Below, one piece after another: positions 31,553 to 39,853 of a stretch of DNA of 64,000 bases. This DNA comes from CAXXOK01 sp963674895 (lineage in GTDB: Bacteria; Bacillota; Clostridia; Christensenellales; Aristaeellaceae), in assembly GCA_963674895.2 (NCBI GenBank), contig CAXXCY010000001.1, positions 930,001 to 994,000 of the forward strand, written 5' to 3'. Position 1 is the first letter of the stretch; every line of letters starts with the position of its first letter. The notes beneath the pieces were generated by a model. It worked only from the letters and a program-made list of their open reading frames with translations. It was not told the origin of the DNA and ran no database searches. Position numbers and translations under genes: made by a program.

Positions 31553-31581
31553 TTGCGCGCTTTCCATGGCTATGCTATAAT
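31553..31581 (+). promoter_or_regulatory. Promoter of rpsB-tsf
   Basis: TTGCGC (31553-31558), a 17-base spacer, and TATAAT (31576-31581) preceded by TGC, giving an extended -10. A leader of about 95 bases follows. Confidence 0.8.
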
Positions 31582-31683
31582 TGTTCGGACTACGCACCTT
31601 TGCCGATTGCGCGATTGTGCCGCGGAACGCGGTGTTCGCGCGATAAGACGCACTGGGTGGATAAAACAAGGAGGAACCAATCC

Positions 31684-32673
31684 ATGGCAGTTATTTCAAT
31701 GAAGCAGTTGCTCGAAGCAGGCGTCCACTTCGGCCACCAAACCCGTCGCTGGAACCCCAAAATGGCGCAGTACATCTTCACCGAGCGCAACGGTATCTAC
31801 ATCATCGACCTGCAAAAAACCGTCCGCAAGGCCGACGAGGCCTATGCCTTCGTCCGCGATTTGGCCATGCAGGGACAGAGCCTTTTGTTCGTCGGCACCA
31901 AGAAGCAGGCGCAGGAAAGCATCGCGCAGGAAGCGCAGCGCTGCAACATGTTTTATGTCAACCACCGTTGGCTGGGCGGCATGCTCACCAACTTCCGCAC
32001 CATTCGCGCGCGCGTGGACCGTTTGAACCAGATCGACAAGATGGAAACGTCCGGCCAGTTTGACGTGCTTCCCAAAAAGGAAGTCATCAAGCTTCTGCAC
32101 GAGCGTGAAAAACTGGAAGCGAACCTCGGCGGCATCCGCGAGATGAAGAAGCTGCCGGGCGCGCTGTTTATCGTGGATCCCCGCAAGGAACATATCGCCG
32201 TGCACGAAGCCCGGACGCTGAACATCCCGATCGTGGGCATTGTCGATACCAACTGCGATCCCGACGAGATCGACTATGTAATCCCCGGCAACGACGACGC
32301 CATCCGCGCCGTGAAGCTGATTGCCGGCAAGATGGCCGACGCGGTGCTGGAAGGCAAGCAGGGACGGCAGATGGATGCCGACGACAGTTCGGACGACGAA
32401 CCCGCCGCCGTGAGGGAACCCGTGCGGGCGGCGAGGCCCGCGGCGCCCCGGAAGCCCGAAGCGCCGGCCGCGGAACCCGTGAAGGCCGAACAGCCCAAGC
32501 CCGTGAAGAAGGCGGAAGCCGTAAAGCAAGCGGAACCGGAAGAAGCGGCGGTCCAGGCCGAAGAACCCGTAAAGGCCGAAGCCGAAGAAGCGCCCAAAGC
32601 CGAGAAACCCAAGGTTGTTAAGAAAGCCGCCCCCAAGCAAACGAAGAAAGCCGACGAGGCGGAACAGGAATAG
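31684..32673 (+). CDS. rpsB: 30S ribosomal protein S2 with long C-terminal extension
   Basis: A 329-residue protein. Residues 1-230 are a complete S2 (MKQLLEAGVHFGHQTRRWNPKM; NHRWLGGMLTNFRTI; GIVDTNCDPDEIDYVIPGNDDA). The remaining 100 residues are a low-complexity tail of Ala, Glu, Lys, Pro and Val (KPVKKAEAVKQAEPEEAAV). S2 is needed for late 30S assembly and binds S1 in many bacteria. The tail could contact mRNA or other proteins, but that is inference. AAGGAGG precedes the ATG at 31684. First gene of rpsB-tsf. Confidence 0.96.
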   Translation: MAVISMKQLLEAGVHFGHQTRRWNPKMAQYIFTERNGIYIIDLQKTVRKADEAYAFVRDLAMQGQSLLFVGTKKQAQESIAQEAQRCNMFYVNHRWLGGMLTNFRTIRARVDRLNQIDKMETSGQFDVLPKKEVIKLLHEREKLEANLGGIREMKKLPGALFIVDPRKEHIAVHEARTLNIPIVGIVDTNCDPDEIDYVIPGNDDAIRAVKLIAGKMADAVLEGKQGRQMDADDSSDDEPAAVREPVRAARPAAPRKPEAPAAEPVKAEQPKPVKKAEAVKQAEPEEAAVQAEEPVKAEAEEAPKAEKPKVVKKAAPKQTKKADEAEQE

Positions 32674-32703
32674 AAACCCGCTGAATAAGGAGAGAAAACC
32701 CGA

Positions 32704-33636
32704 ATGGCAGAAGTAACAGCACAATTGGTCAAAGAACTCCGCGACACCACGCAGGCCGGCATGATGGACTGTAAAAAGGCTCTCATCGAAACCGGGGGCG
32801 ATATGGAAAAGGCGATCGAGTACCTTCGCGAGAAGGGCCTGGCTGCCGCCGCGAAAAAGGCCAACCGCATTGCCGCCGAAGGCATGGTGGAGGGCTTCGT
32901 GGCCGCGGACCAAAAAACCGGCGTGATCGTCGAAGTGAACTGCGAGACGGACTTTGTCGCCAAGACCGATAATTTCAAAGATTTCTGCGCGAAAATCGCG
33001 AAGCATATCGCGGCGGCCGCGCCGGCGGATGTGGACGTGCTTTTGAAACAGAAGTTTGCGGATGATCCGTCCAAAACCATCACCGACCTGGTATCGGACG
33101 CCACCGTGGCCATCGGCGAAAAGATTTCCATCCGCCGCTTTGCCCGGTACGAGGCCGCCGCGGGCGTCGTGGAAACCTACATCCACATGGGCGGCAAGAT
33201 CGGCGTGCTGGTCGAAGTGAACAACGATACCCCCGCCGCTTTTGACACCGACGCCTTCAAGGCGTACTATCACGATCTCGCGCTGCAGATCGCGGCCGCC
33301 AAGCCCGAATGCGTGGTGCGCGACGAGGTGCCCACCGAGACGCTTGACAAGGAGAAGAAAATCCTCCGCGAGCAGGCGCTCAACGAAGGAAAGCCCGAGA
33401 AGATCGTGGACCGCATGGTGGAGGGCCGGATCGCCAAGTATTACAAGGACGTCTGCCTCACCGAGCAGGCCTTCGTCAAAGACCCGGAGAAGACCGTTAC
33501 CCAGTACACCGCCGAAGTCGAGAAGGAAATCGGCGCCAAGATCGGCCCCGTGCGCTTTGAGCGCTTCGAGCGCGGCGAGGGGCTGGAAAAGCGGCACAAC
33601 GATCTGGCCGCGGAGATCGCCGAACTGCAGAAATAA
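32704..33636 (+). CDS. tsf: Elongation factor Ts
   Basis: A 310-residue EF-Ts with the N-terminal UBA-like domain (VKELRDTTQAGMMDCKKAL) and the EF-Tu-contacting motif CETDFVAKTDNF, followed by the dimerisation and C-terminal segments. It recycles EF-Tu by expelling GDP. It lies 30 bases after rpsB with AAGGAG, and a terminator-like stem follows. Confidence 0.97.
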   Translation: MAEVTAQLVKELRDTTQAGMMDCKKALIETGGDMEKAIEYLREKGLAAAAKKANRIAAEGMVEGFVAADQKTGVIVEVNCETDFVAKTDNFKDFCAKIAKHIAAAAPADVDVLLKQKFADDPSKTITDLVSDATVAIGEKISIRRFARYEAAAGVVETYIHMGGKIGVLVEVNNDTPAAFDTDAFKAYYHDLALQIAAAKPECVVRDEVPTETLDKEKKILREQALNEGKPEKIVDRMVEGRIAKYYKDVCLTEQAFVKDPEKTVTQYTAEVEKEIGAKIGPVRFERFERGEGLEKRHNDLAAEIAELQK

Positions 33637-33644
33637 TCCGTTTG

Positions 33645-33718
33645 ATAGGACTGCCGCAAGCAAGGAACGACAGGGGCGTATAGCTCCGGCGTCCTGAGGC
33701 GGCGGTCCTATTTCTTTT
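33645..33718 (+). terminator. Terminator or attenuator between tsf and recJ
   Basis: ATAGGACTGCCGC pairs with GCGGCGGTCCTAT across a 36-base insert and is followed by TTTCTTTT. It should end or reduce rpsB-tsf transcription before recJ. Confidence 0.65.
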
Positions 33719-33737
33719 CATCCGGAAAGGAAAGCCT

Positions 33738-36131
33738 ATGCTCCGTTTCGTGCCCCGCGGCGACCGTGCCTTCACCGGGAAACAGCAGGCCAGGCTGCGC
33801 CCGTACCAGGGGGTCACGGCGGCGCTTTTATTTGCGCGCGGCATCGAAACGGCGGAGGACGCGGACAGGTTCCTGAATCCGGGGATGGATCAGCTGCACG
33901 ATCCGTTTTTGCTTTCCGGCATGCGCGAGGCGGCCGCCCTGATCGGCGCCGCGCGGGACGGGAAATGGGCGACGGTCGTCTACGGCGATTACGATACCGA
34001 CGGCGTCTGCGCCGCGGCGCTCCTAACGGAGGCACTGCGGGCATACGGCGTAAACGCCGCCCCCTACCTGCCCCAGCGGGACGACGGGTACGGCCTCAAC
34101 GCTGCGGCCGTGGAGGAGCTTGCCAAAAGCTACCGGCTGCTGATTACCGTCGATCTGGGAATCACCAACGCGGACGAGGTTGCGCTCGCCAAACAGCTCG
34201 GCATGAAGGTGATCGTGACCGACCACCACCAGCTCGGGCTTGTACCCTGCCCCGCCGACGCGGTCGTCAACCCGCTTTTGAACGGGTATCCGTTCCCGTA
34301 CCTTTGCGGCGCGGGCGTGGCGCTCAAGGTCGCGATGGCGCTTGCCGCGGACCCTGCGAAGAAAACGCCGGAAAAGGCAGATGCTATAGTGAAGCTGCTA
34401 CCCCTGGCCGCCGTCGCTACCATCGCGGACATCGTGTCGCTGACGGGCGAAAACCGCGTCATCGCGGCGCTCGGCCTGCCGCTGATCCCCAAGCGGCTCG
34501 GGCTCAAAGCGTTGATGGACGCCGCGGGGATCGGGCAGCCGGTTTCCGAAAGCGCGGTGGGCTTCCAGCTCGCGCCGCGCCTCAATGCCGCGGGCCGCGT
34601 GGGGGACGCCAACGCCGCCGTGCGCCTGCTGCTGACCGGGGATGCCGGGGAAGCGGAAACCATCGCCAAACAGCTGGACGGCGCCAACACCGAGCGCAAG
34701 CGGCTGGAGCAGGCCGCCGTGAACGAGGCCATGCTGCAGGCGCAGGCCCACAACTTCGTGGAAAAGCGCATGCTGTTCGTGCGCGGCGAGGGCTGGCACC
34801 GGGGTGTGATCGGGCTGGTGGCCAGCCGGCTGAACCGCAGGTTTTCCGTGCCCGTGTGCGCGCTGAGCGGGGAAGACGGCATGCTCCACGGGAGTCTGCG
34901 CGGCGTGCAGGGGCTAAACCTCGCCGTCTGCCTGCAGGCTTGCGACGATTTGCTCGTCAAGTACGGCGGGCATGAGATGGCCGCGGGCGTAACCCTTGCG
35001 GCGGAACAGTACGACGCGTTTTGCGGGCGGCTGGAGCAGGCCGTCGCAGGCAGCGCCGGCCCCGACTCGTTCGTTCCCTCGCAGCCCTACGACCTCGCCC
35101 TCAATCTGGAGGACGCGGATACGGCGCTGGTCGAGGTGCTTGAAAAGCTCCGTCCCTTCGGTACTGATAACCCCGCGCCCGTATTCTTCACCGGCGGGGC
35201 GGCGCTTGAGTCCCGCCGCGCGTGCGGCGCCGGCGGCGCGCACCTGCAGGTGCAGCTTAGGCAGAACAAAACGGTGCTGCGCGGCATCGCGTTCGGCATG
35301 GGCGGCGAGGCTGACACCCTTCCGGATTCGGTGGACGCCGCCTATACGCTGGAGAGGGATGAATTTCGCGGCGACGGGAACATCCAGTGCCACGTCAGCG
35401 CCCTGCGCCCGGATTTCTATGCCCGCAAACGCGCGCTTGACGCGCAGGACGAGGCGCCGTATCGGGACGCGCTGGTCCTGCGGCTGATCCATGAGGCAGG
35501 AAAACCGGCGCCCCGTGCAGAAAATCTACAGGCTACGCAAGCGCAGCCGCAGCCGGACGGCGACGCACTGCTTGAGGGTAGGCAGGGCACGCTGTACGTC
35601 GCCTATACCAAAGACAGCGCCGCAAACCTCCTGTCCCGGCTTTCGGACCGGGTGGACGTGGCGGAAGGAATGGTGGACGACCCCCGCTGCTTCCATACGC
35701 TGCTCCTCCGCCCGCCGGCGGAGGGCGCGAGGCTCTCCCCGCACTGGCGGCACATCGTGCTTCTGGATGGCGCGCTCTCGCCCGCAGACCGGGCGCGTTG
35801 GCGGGCGCAGTGTCCGAACGCTGCGCTGGTCTCGCCCGCGAAAACCCCGGCGCTGCTTCGGACGATCACTTCGCTGGACGCGGGGGACGATTGTTACCGG
35901 GAGCTTTACAGGCTTTTGCGCAAGTCGGCGTTCACAAGCCTTGCGGAAACCGCGCAGGCCGCCAAACTCCCGCAGGCGCAGACGCTCGCGGGGCTGTGGG
36001 CCTTTCACGAGCTGGGCCTGGTCCGCCTGGACCTGAACCCGTTCGCCGTAGCGATGCTTCCGCCGGAAAAGTGTAACCTTGGAGACAGCCCATTGCTGCG
36101 ATACATACGGACTGTGGGTAATGAGGAATGA
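33738..36131 (+). CDS. recJ: Single-strand-specific exonuclease RecJ
   Basis: A 797-residue DHH-family 5'-3' exonuclease. Metal-binding motifs: VVYGDYDTDGVCA (about 79-91), VTDHHQLG (about 163), and GGHEMAAG in the DHHA1 domain (about 415). The OB-like nucleic acid binding region follows. Residues 570-797 are an extra C-terminal region found in many Bacillota RecJ proteins. It processes DNA ends in repair and recombination. The start follows GGAAAGGAAAG. The last codons (GNEE and the stop) are encoded by the start of a family D repeat, so the final residues are repeat-derived. Confidence 0.93.
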   Translation: MLRFVPRGDRAFTGKQQARLRPYQGVTAALLFARGIETAEDADRFLNPGMDQLHDPFLLSGMREAAALIGAARDGKWATVVYGDYDTDGVCAAALLTEALRAYGVNAAPYLPQRDDGYGLNAAAVEELAKSYRLLITVDLGITNADEVALAKQLGMKVIVTDHHQLGLVPCPADAVVNPLLNGYPFPYLCGAGVALKVAMALAADPAKKTPEKADAIVKLLPLAAVATIADIVSLTGENRVIAALGLPLIPKRLGLKALMDAAGIGQPVSESAVGFQLAPRLNAAGRVGDANAAVRLLLTGDAGEAETIAKQLDGANTERKRLEQAAVNEAMLQAQAHNFVEKRMLFVRGEGWHRGVIGLVASRLNRRFSVPVCALSGEDGMLHGSLRGVQGLNLAVCLQACDDLLVKYGGHEMAAGVTLAAEQYDAFCGRLEQAVAGSAGPDSFVPSQPYDLALNLEDADTALVEVLEKLRPFGTDNPAPVFFTGGAALESRRACGAGGAHLQVQLRQNKTVLRGIAFGMGGEADTLPDSVDAAYTLERDEFRGDGNIQCHVSALRPDFYARKRALDAQDEAPYRDALVLRLIHEAGKPAPRAENLQATQAQPQPDGDALLEGRQGTLYVAYTKDSAANLLSRLSDRVDVAEGMVDDPRCFHTLLLRPPAEGARLSPHWRHIVLLDGALSPADRARWRAQCPNAALVSPAKTPALLRTITSLDAGDDCYRELYRLLRKSAFTSLAETAQAAKLPQAQTLAGLWAFHELGLVRLDLNPFAVAMLPPEKCNLGDSPLLRYIRTVGNEE

Positions 36132-36316
36132 GGAATTATGAATGAGGAATTGAGGTGCGGTTGCTTACGCAACCGGATGATGATTATTCCCTTATAGAGT
36201 AACAGCACAACACTGCGGTATTTGATGAAAATAAGCTGCTGTTTACGATATGGAATGAAAGAGATTGCGAAGCAATCTTTCCAGAATTCCTCATTCCTAA
36301 CTCCTCATTCCTCATT
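36120..36316. repeat. Family D inverted repeat, complete copy D1
   Basis: The left arm (36120-36151) is built of AATGAGGAATGAGGAATT-like units and the right arm (36285-36316) is its reverse complement with three mismatches over 32 bases. Inside are two hairpins, GGTTGCTTACGCAACC and GATTGCGAAGCAATC. It has no open frame. It fills the gap between recJ and relA, and recJ ends inside it. A solo right half is at 58262-58312. Confidence 0.85.
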
Positions 36317-36369
36317 AAGCGAAGTTCCCCATTCCTTATTCCTCATTCATCCCGAAAGGAGGTGGCCGG

Positions 36370-38565
36370 ATGCTGACCTTTATCACCAACGAATGCATGG
36401 GGCTGGATAAAATGGTCGCCCGCGTGCAGAAGCAAAACCCGGGCGACGACAGTTACCTGCTGGTGAAGAAGGCGTACGAGTTCGCCCAGCGCGCACACTG
36501 CGACCAGGTGCGCAAGAGCGGCGAGCCGTATTTCATGCACCCCGTGTCCGTCGCCTCCATTTTAACCGACCTGATGATCGATCCGCCCACCATCGCCGCG
36601 GGGCTTTTGCACGATACGGTGGAGGACTGCACCACCGTGGATATCGAAACCATCCGCAAGGAGTTCGGCGAGGAGGTCGCCGTGCTGGTGGACGGGGTCA
36701 CGAAGCTGGATAAGCTCGACTTCTCCAACCGCGAGGAGCAAAAGGCCGAATCTTTACGCAAGATGATCCTCGCGATGTCCAAGGATATCCGCGTAGTGAT
36801 CATCAAGCTGGCGGACCGCCTGCACAACATGCGCACCCTGCACCATCAGCCCGCCGAACGGCAAAGGGCCATCGCGCTGGAAACGCTTGATATCTTCACG
36901 CCGCTTGCGCACCGGCTGGGGATGAACGCCGTCAAGCAGGAGCTTGAGGATATCTGCTTTAAATACCTGGAGCCGGAAGCCTACCAGGATATCGCCCGCA
37001 AGGTGGGCCTCAGGCGCATCGAGCGCGAGGAAAACATCCGCATGGTCATCCAGAGCCTGTCGGAGAAGCTCGACGAGAACAACATCCATTACGAGATCGA
37101 CGGGCGCTCCAAGCACCTGTATTCCATCTACCGCAAGATGACAGAGCAGAACAAAACCTTCGAACAGATCTACGACCTGATCGCCGTACGCGTGCTCGTG
37201 GATACCGTGCAGGACTGCTACGCGGTGCTTGGCATCGTGCACACGCTGTGGAACCAGATACCCGGCCGCTTCAAGGATTATATTTCCGTGCCCAAGGGCA
37301 ACATGTACCAAAGCCTGCACACCACGCTGATCGGCGGACGCACCATGCCCTTCCCGTTCGAACTGCAGATCCGCACCTGGGAAATGCACCGCGTTGCCGA
37401 GTTCGGCGTCGCGGCGCATTGGCGTTACAAGGAAGGCGCGAAGGCCGACGATCTGGACAATAAGCTCTACTGGCTGCGCCAGATTCTGGATTGGCAGGGC
37501 GATACCCGCGATTCCAAGGAGTTTATCGACAGCCTGAAAACCGATCTGTTTTCCGACGAGGTGCTCCTGTTTACGCCCAAGGGCGATATCATGAGCATGC
37601 AGCGCGGCTCCACGCCGATCGATTTCGCCTACCGCATCCACTCGGGCGTAGGCAACCACTGCGTGGGCGCGAAGATCAACGGCCGCATCGTGCCGCTGGA
37701 TACGGAGCTGGAGACGGGCGACCGTGTGGAAATCATCACCTCGGCCAACTCCAAGGGCCCCAGCATGGACTGGATGAAGATCGTCAAAACCCCGCAGGCG
37801 CGCGCCAAAATCCGCCAGTTTTTTAAGAAAGAGCTGCGCGGTGAGAACATGGTGCGCGGCCGCGAGATGCTGGAGCACGAGGCCAAGCGCCGCGGCGTGC
37901 AGCTTCATACGCTTTTGAAGCCCGAGTTTTACGAGCCGATCCTCAGGCGCTACGCGTTTCAGGAGCTGGACGATATCTACGGCGCGGTGGGCTACGGCGG
38001 CATGGCGTCGTCCTACGTCGTCAGCCGGCTGATGGAGGAACTGCGCAAAACCGAGGCGCAGGCCGCGCCCGAGGTCAAGGAAATTCCGCAGGAGGAAGTG
38101 CAAAAGCACCTGGGCAAGCCCTCCCACGGCGTGTATGTCAAGGGACAGTCGGGCATCCTGGTGCGTTTTGCCCGCTGCTGCAACCCCGTGCCGGGGGACG
38201 AGATCGTCGGCTACATCACGCGCGGGCGCGGCGTGACCGTGCACAAGGCGGACTGCCCCAACGTAAGCGATCCGGACGACGAGCGCAGGATCGAGGTCGA
38301 GTGGGCGGATACCGGGGACGGGGAGTTCAACGCGACCGTCAATATCATCGCCTACGACAGCGTTTCGCTGATGGGCGACCTGGCGACCAGCGTGAACAAC
38401 CTGGGCGTGCCGATTATCGGCGTGGCCGTGAAGCGCGACAAAAAGCGGCGCACCAGCAACGTGACCATGGTCGTGCAGGTGAAAAGCCGCGAGACGCTGG
38501 ACAAGCTGATCAAGGCGCTCAAGCGTCGGACGGATGTCGTGGAAGTGTATCGGGGGACAGCATAG
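36370..38565 (+). CDS. relA: (p)ppGpp synthetase/hydrolase RelA/SpoT
   Basis: A 731-residue bifunctional Rel protein. The HD hydrolase domain is intact (HPVSVASILTDL; LLHDTVEDC; LADRLHNMRTL), as is the synthetase domain (GRSKHLYSIYRKM; YDLIAVRVLVD). It continues with TGS (TPKGDIMSMQRGSTPIDFAYRIHS), helical and zinc-finger regions (RFARCCNPVPGDEIVGY) and an ACT domain. It makes and degrades the alarmone from the ribosome. AAAGGAGG precedes the ATG. The order recJ-relA-dtd-MBL-hemZ is a known Clostridia arrangement. Confidence 0.95.
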   Translation: MLTFITNECMGLDKMVARVQKQNPGDDSYLLVKKAYEFAQRAHCDQVRKSGEPYFMHPVSVASILTDLMIDPPTIAAGLLHDTVEDCTTVDIETIRKEFGEEVAVLVDGVTKLDKLDFSNREEQKAESLRKMILAMSKDIRVVIIKLADRLHNMRTLHHQPAERQRAIALETLDIFTPLAHRLGMNAVKQELEDICFKYLEPEAYQDIARKVGLRRIEREENIRMVIQSLSEKLDENNIHYEIDGRSKHLYSIYRKMTEQNKTFEQIYDLIAVRVLVDTVQDCYAVLGIVHTLWNQIPGRFKDYISVPKGNMYQSLHTTLIGGRTMPFPFELQIRTWEMHRVAEFGVAAHWRYKEGAKADDLDNKLYWLRQILDWQGDTRDSKEFIDSLKTDLFSDEVLLFTPKGDIMSMQRGSTPIDFAYRIHSGVGNHCVGAKINGRIVPLDTELETGDRVEIITSANSKGPSMDWMKIVKTPQARAKIRQFFKKELRGENMVRGREMLEHEAKRRGVQLHTLLKPEFYEPILRRYAFQELDDIYGAVGYGGMASSYVVSRLMEELRKTEAQAAPEVKEIPQEEVQKHLGKPSHGVYVKGQSGILVRFARCCNPVPGDEIVGYITRGRGVTVHKADCPNVSDPDDERRIEVEWADTGDGEFNATVNIIAYDSVSLMGDLATSVNNLGVPIIGVAVKRDKKRRTSNVTMVVQVKSRETLDKLIKALKRRTDVVEVYRGTA

Positions 38566-38620
38566 GTTTTCAATGCGGTACATGGGAAATGAGTGCCCCA
38601 CATGATGCAATAGGGGATGT

Positions 38621-38775
38621 ATGAAGGGAACTCCCTTCATATGAAATCTGAAACCAGCGACATGCGCGGTGGTTTCGGAAGCATTGCGAAGCAATGTTTC
38701 CTTACACTGAGGGCTGGCCGTGAGCATAGCGAACAAGCCCGAAGTGCAAAGCCGCGCTCAATCCTGATTGAGCGC
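38621..38775. repeat. Chain of four hairpins after relA
   Basis: ATGAAGGGAACTCCCTTCAT, then GAAACCA...TGGTTTC, then a GCATTGCGAAGCAATG stem resembling the inner hairpin of family D, then GCGCTCAATCCTGATTGAGC (38754-38773). No U-tract and no frame. It lies between relA and dtd, genes often contiguous in related bacteria, and looks like a further member of the 3'-end repeat group. Confidence 0.7.
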
Positions 38776-38791
38776 GAGAGCGGAGCGAATA

Positions 38792-39241
38792 ATGCGAGCG
38801 GTTGTGCAGCGGGTCACCCGCGCGTCGGTCGCCGTCAACGATCAGATGGTTTCGGAGATCGGCGGCGGGCTTCTTGTGCTGCTGGGCGTGGAGCAGGGCG
38901 ATACGGAAGAAGACCTCAGGTATATGGTGGACAAGATGGCGAACCTGCGCATTTTCGAGGATGCGCAGGGGAAGATGAACCGGTCCGTACTGGATACGGG
39001 CGGGCAGATCCTCGTGGTAAGTCAGTTCACACTGCTGGGCGACGCGCGCCACGGGCGGCGGCCGGGCTTTACCGCCGCCGAGGAACCGGCGAAGGCCGAC
39101 CGGATGTACATGGCGGCGGCGGACGGGTGGCGCGCGATGGGCATCGTGGTGGAAACGGGCGTGTTCCGCGCGGATATGGCCGTCAGCCTCGTCAACGACG
39201 GCCCGGTAACCATCCTTCTGGATTCCAAGAAAATTTTCTGA
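38792..39241 (+). CDS. dtd: D-aminoacyl-tRNA deacylase
   Basis: A 149-residue DTD protein: MRAVVQRVTRASV at the N-terminus, LVVSQFTLLGD (SQFTL motif, chiral pocket), and the Gly-Pro motif in NDGPVTILLDS (GPVT). It removes D-amino acids from tRNA. It follows relA as in many Bacillota, with a modest GGAG site. The annotated ATG starts the conserved domain exactly. Confidence 0.95.
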   Translation: MRAVVQRVTRASVAVNDQMVSEIGGGLLVLLGVEQGDTEEDLRYMVDKMANLRIFEDAQGKMNRSVLDTGGQILVVSQFTLLGDARHGRRPGFTAAEEPAKADRMYMAAADGWRAMGIVVETGVFRADMAVSLVNDGPVTILLDSKKIF

Positions 39242-39252
39242 CGGGAGTATCT

Positions 39253-39852
39253 ATGCATATCGATATCGGGACCATTCCGGTTGGCGGCGACTATCCGACG
39301 AACTGCTATCTGGTGGAAAACACGGACACCCATGAGCTCATCATCATCGATCCCGGGCTGGAGGCCGAGCGCATCATCGCCGCGGCAGGGGAGCGCAAGC
39401 CCGTGGCTGTGCTGATTACGCACGGGCATTTCGACCACGTTTCCGCGGCGGACGCCGTGTGCGAACGCTTCCGGATACCGCTGTATATCCACGAGCTCGA
39501 CGCGCCCAAGCTCACCGATGCCGTGAAGAACGAAAGCCGCACCTTCGGCTTCAACGTCACCGTGAACACCAAGCCAGTCACCGTAACGGACGGGCAGGTG
39601 ATGACCCTCGCCGGGATCAAGATCACTGTGCTGCACACCCCGGGCCATTCCAAGGGCGGCGTGTGCTACTTCCTGCCGGACAATCAGGGTGTTTTCTGCG
39701 GGGACACGCTCTTTTTCCAGGGCTACGGGCGGCACGATTTCGGCGACGGCGATTTTTCCGAGCTCAAGCAAAGCCTGCGCAAGCTCATGAACCTGCATCC
39801 GAAGGTCGCGGCGTATCCCGGGCACGGGCAGCCGACCTTCGCGGGAAAGTAA
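39253..39852 (+). CDS. MBL-fold hydrolase (glyoxalase II-like)
   Basis: A 199-residue metallo-beta-lactamase-fold protein. The metal site is THGHFDHVSAADAV (HxHxDH), then HTPGHSKGG, CGDTLFFQGYGRHDF and the final PGHGQPT histidine. It resembles the YcbL/GloB-like hydrolases found between dtd and hemZ in Clostridia. It probably hydrolyses a thioester, but the substrate is not known. A GGGAG site lies 10 bases upstream, and the next gene begins 2 bases after the stop. Confidence 0.9.
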   Translation: MHIDIGTIPVGGDYPTNCYLVENTDTHELIIIDPGLEAERIIAAAGERKPVAVLITHGHFDHVSAADAVCERFRIPLYIHELDAPKLTDAVKNESRTFGFNVTVNTKPVTVTDGQVMTLAGIKITVLHTPGHSKGGVCYFLPDNQGVFCGDTLFFQGYGRHDFGDGDFSELKQSLRKLMNLHPKVAAYPGHGQPTFAGK

Positions 39853-39853
39853 A

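Noticed and set aside
31696..33663. 655-codon minus-strand frame across rpsB-tsf
   Set aside because: Shadow of two ribosome-associated genes; composition-driven.
36120..36350. Possible CRISPR or microsatellite from ATTCCTCATT repeats
   Set aside because: Units are too short and irregular, with an inverted arrangement and no spacers.
36754..38736. 660-codon minus-strand frame across relA
   Set aside because: Shadow of a complete RelA/SpoT protein; His/Val/Leu-biased with no domain resemblance.
38566..38791. Possible riboswitch upstream of dtd
   Set aside because: The hairpins do not match a riboswitch that I know, and the chain resembles the 3'-end repeats elsewhere in the window.
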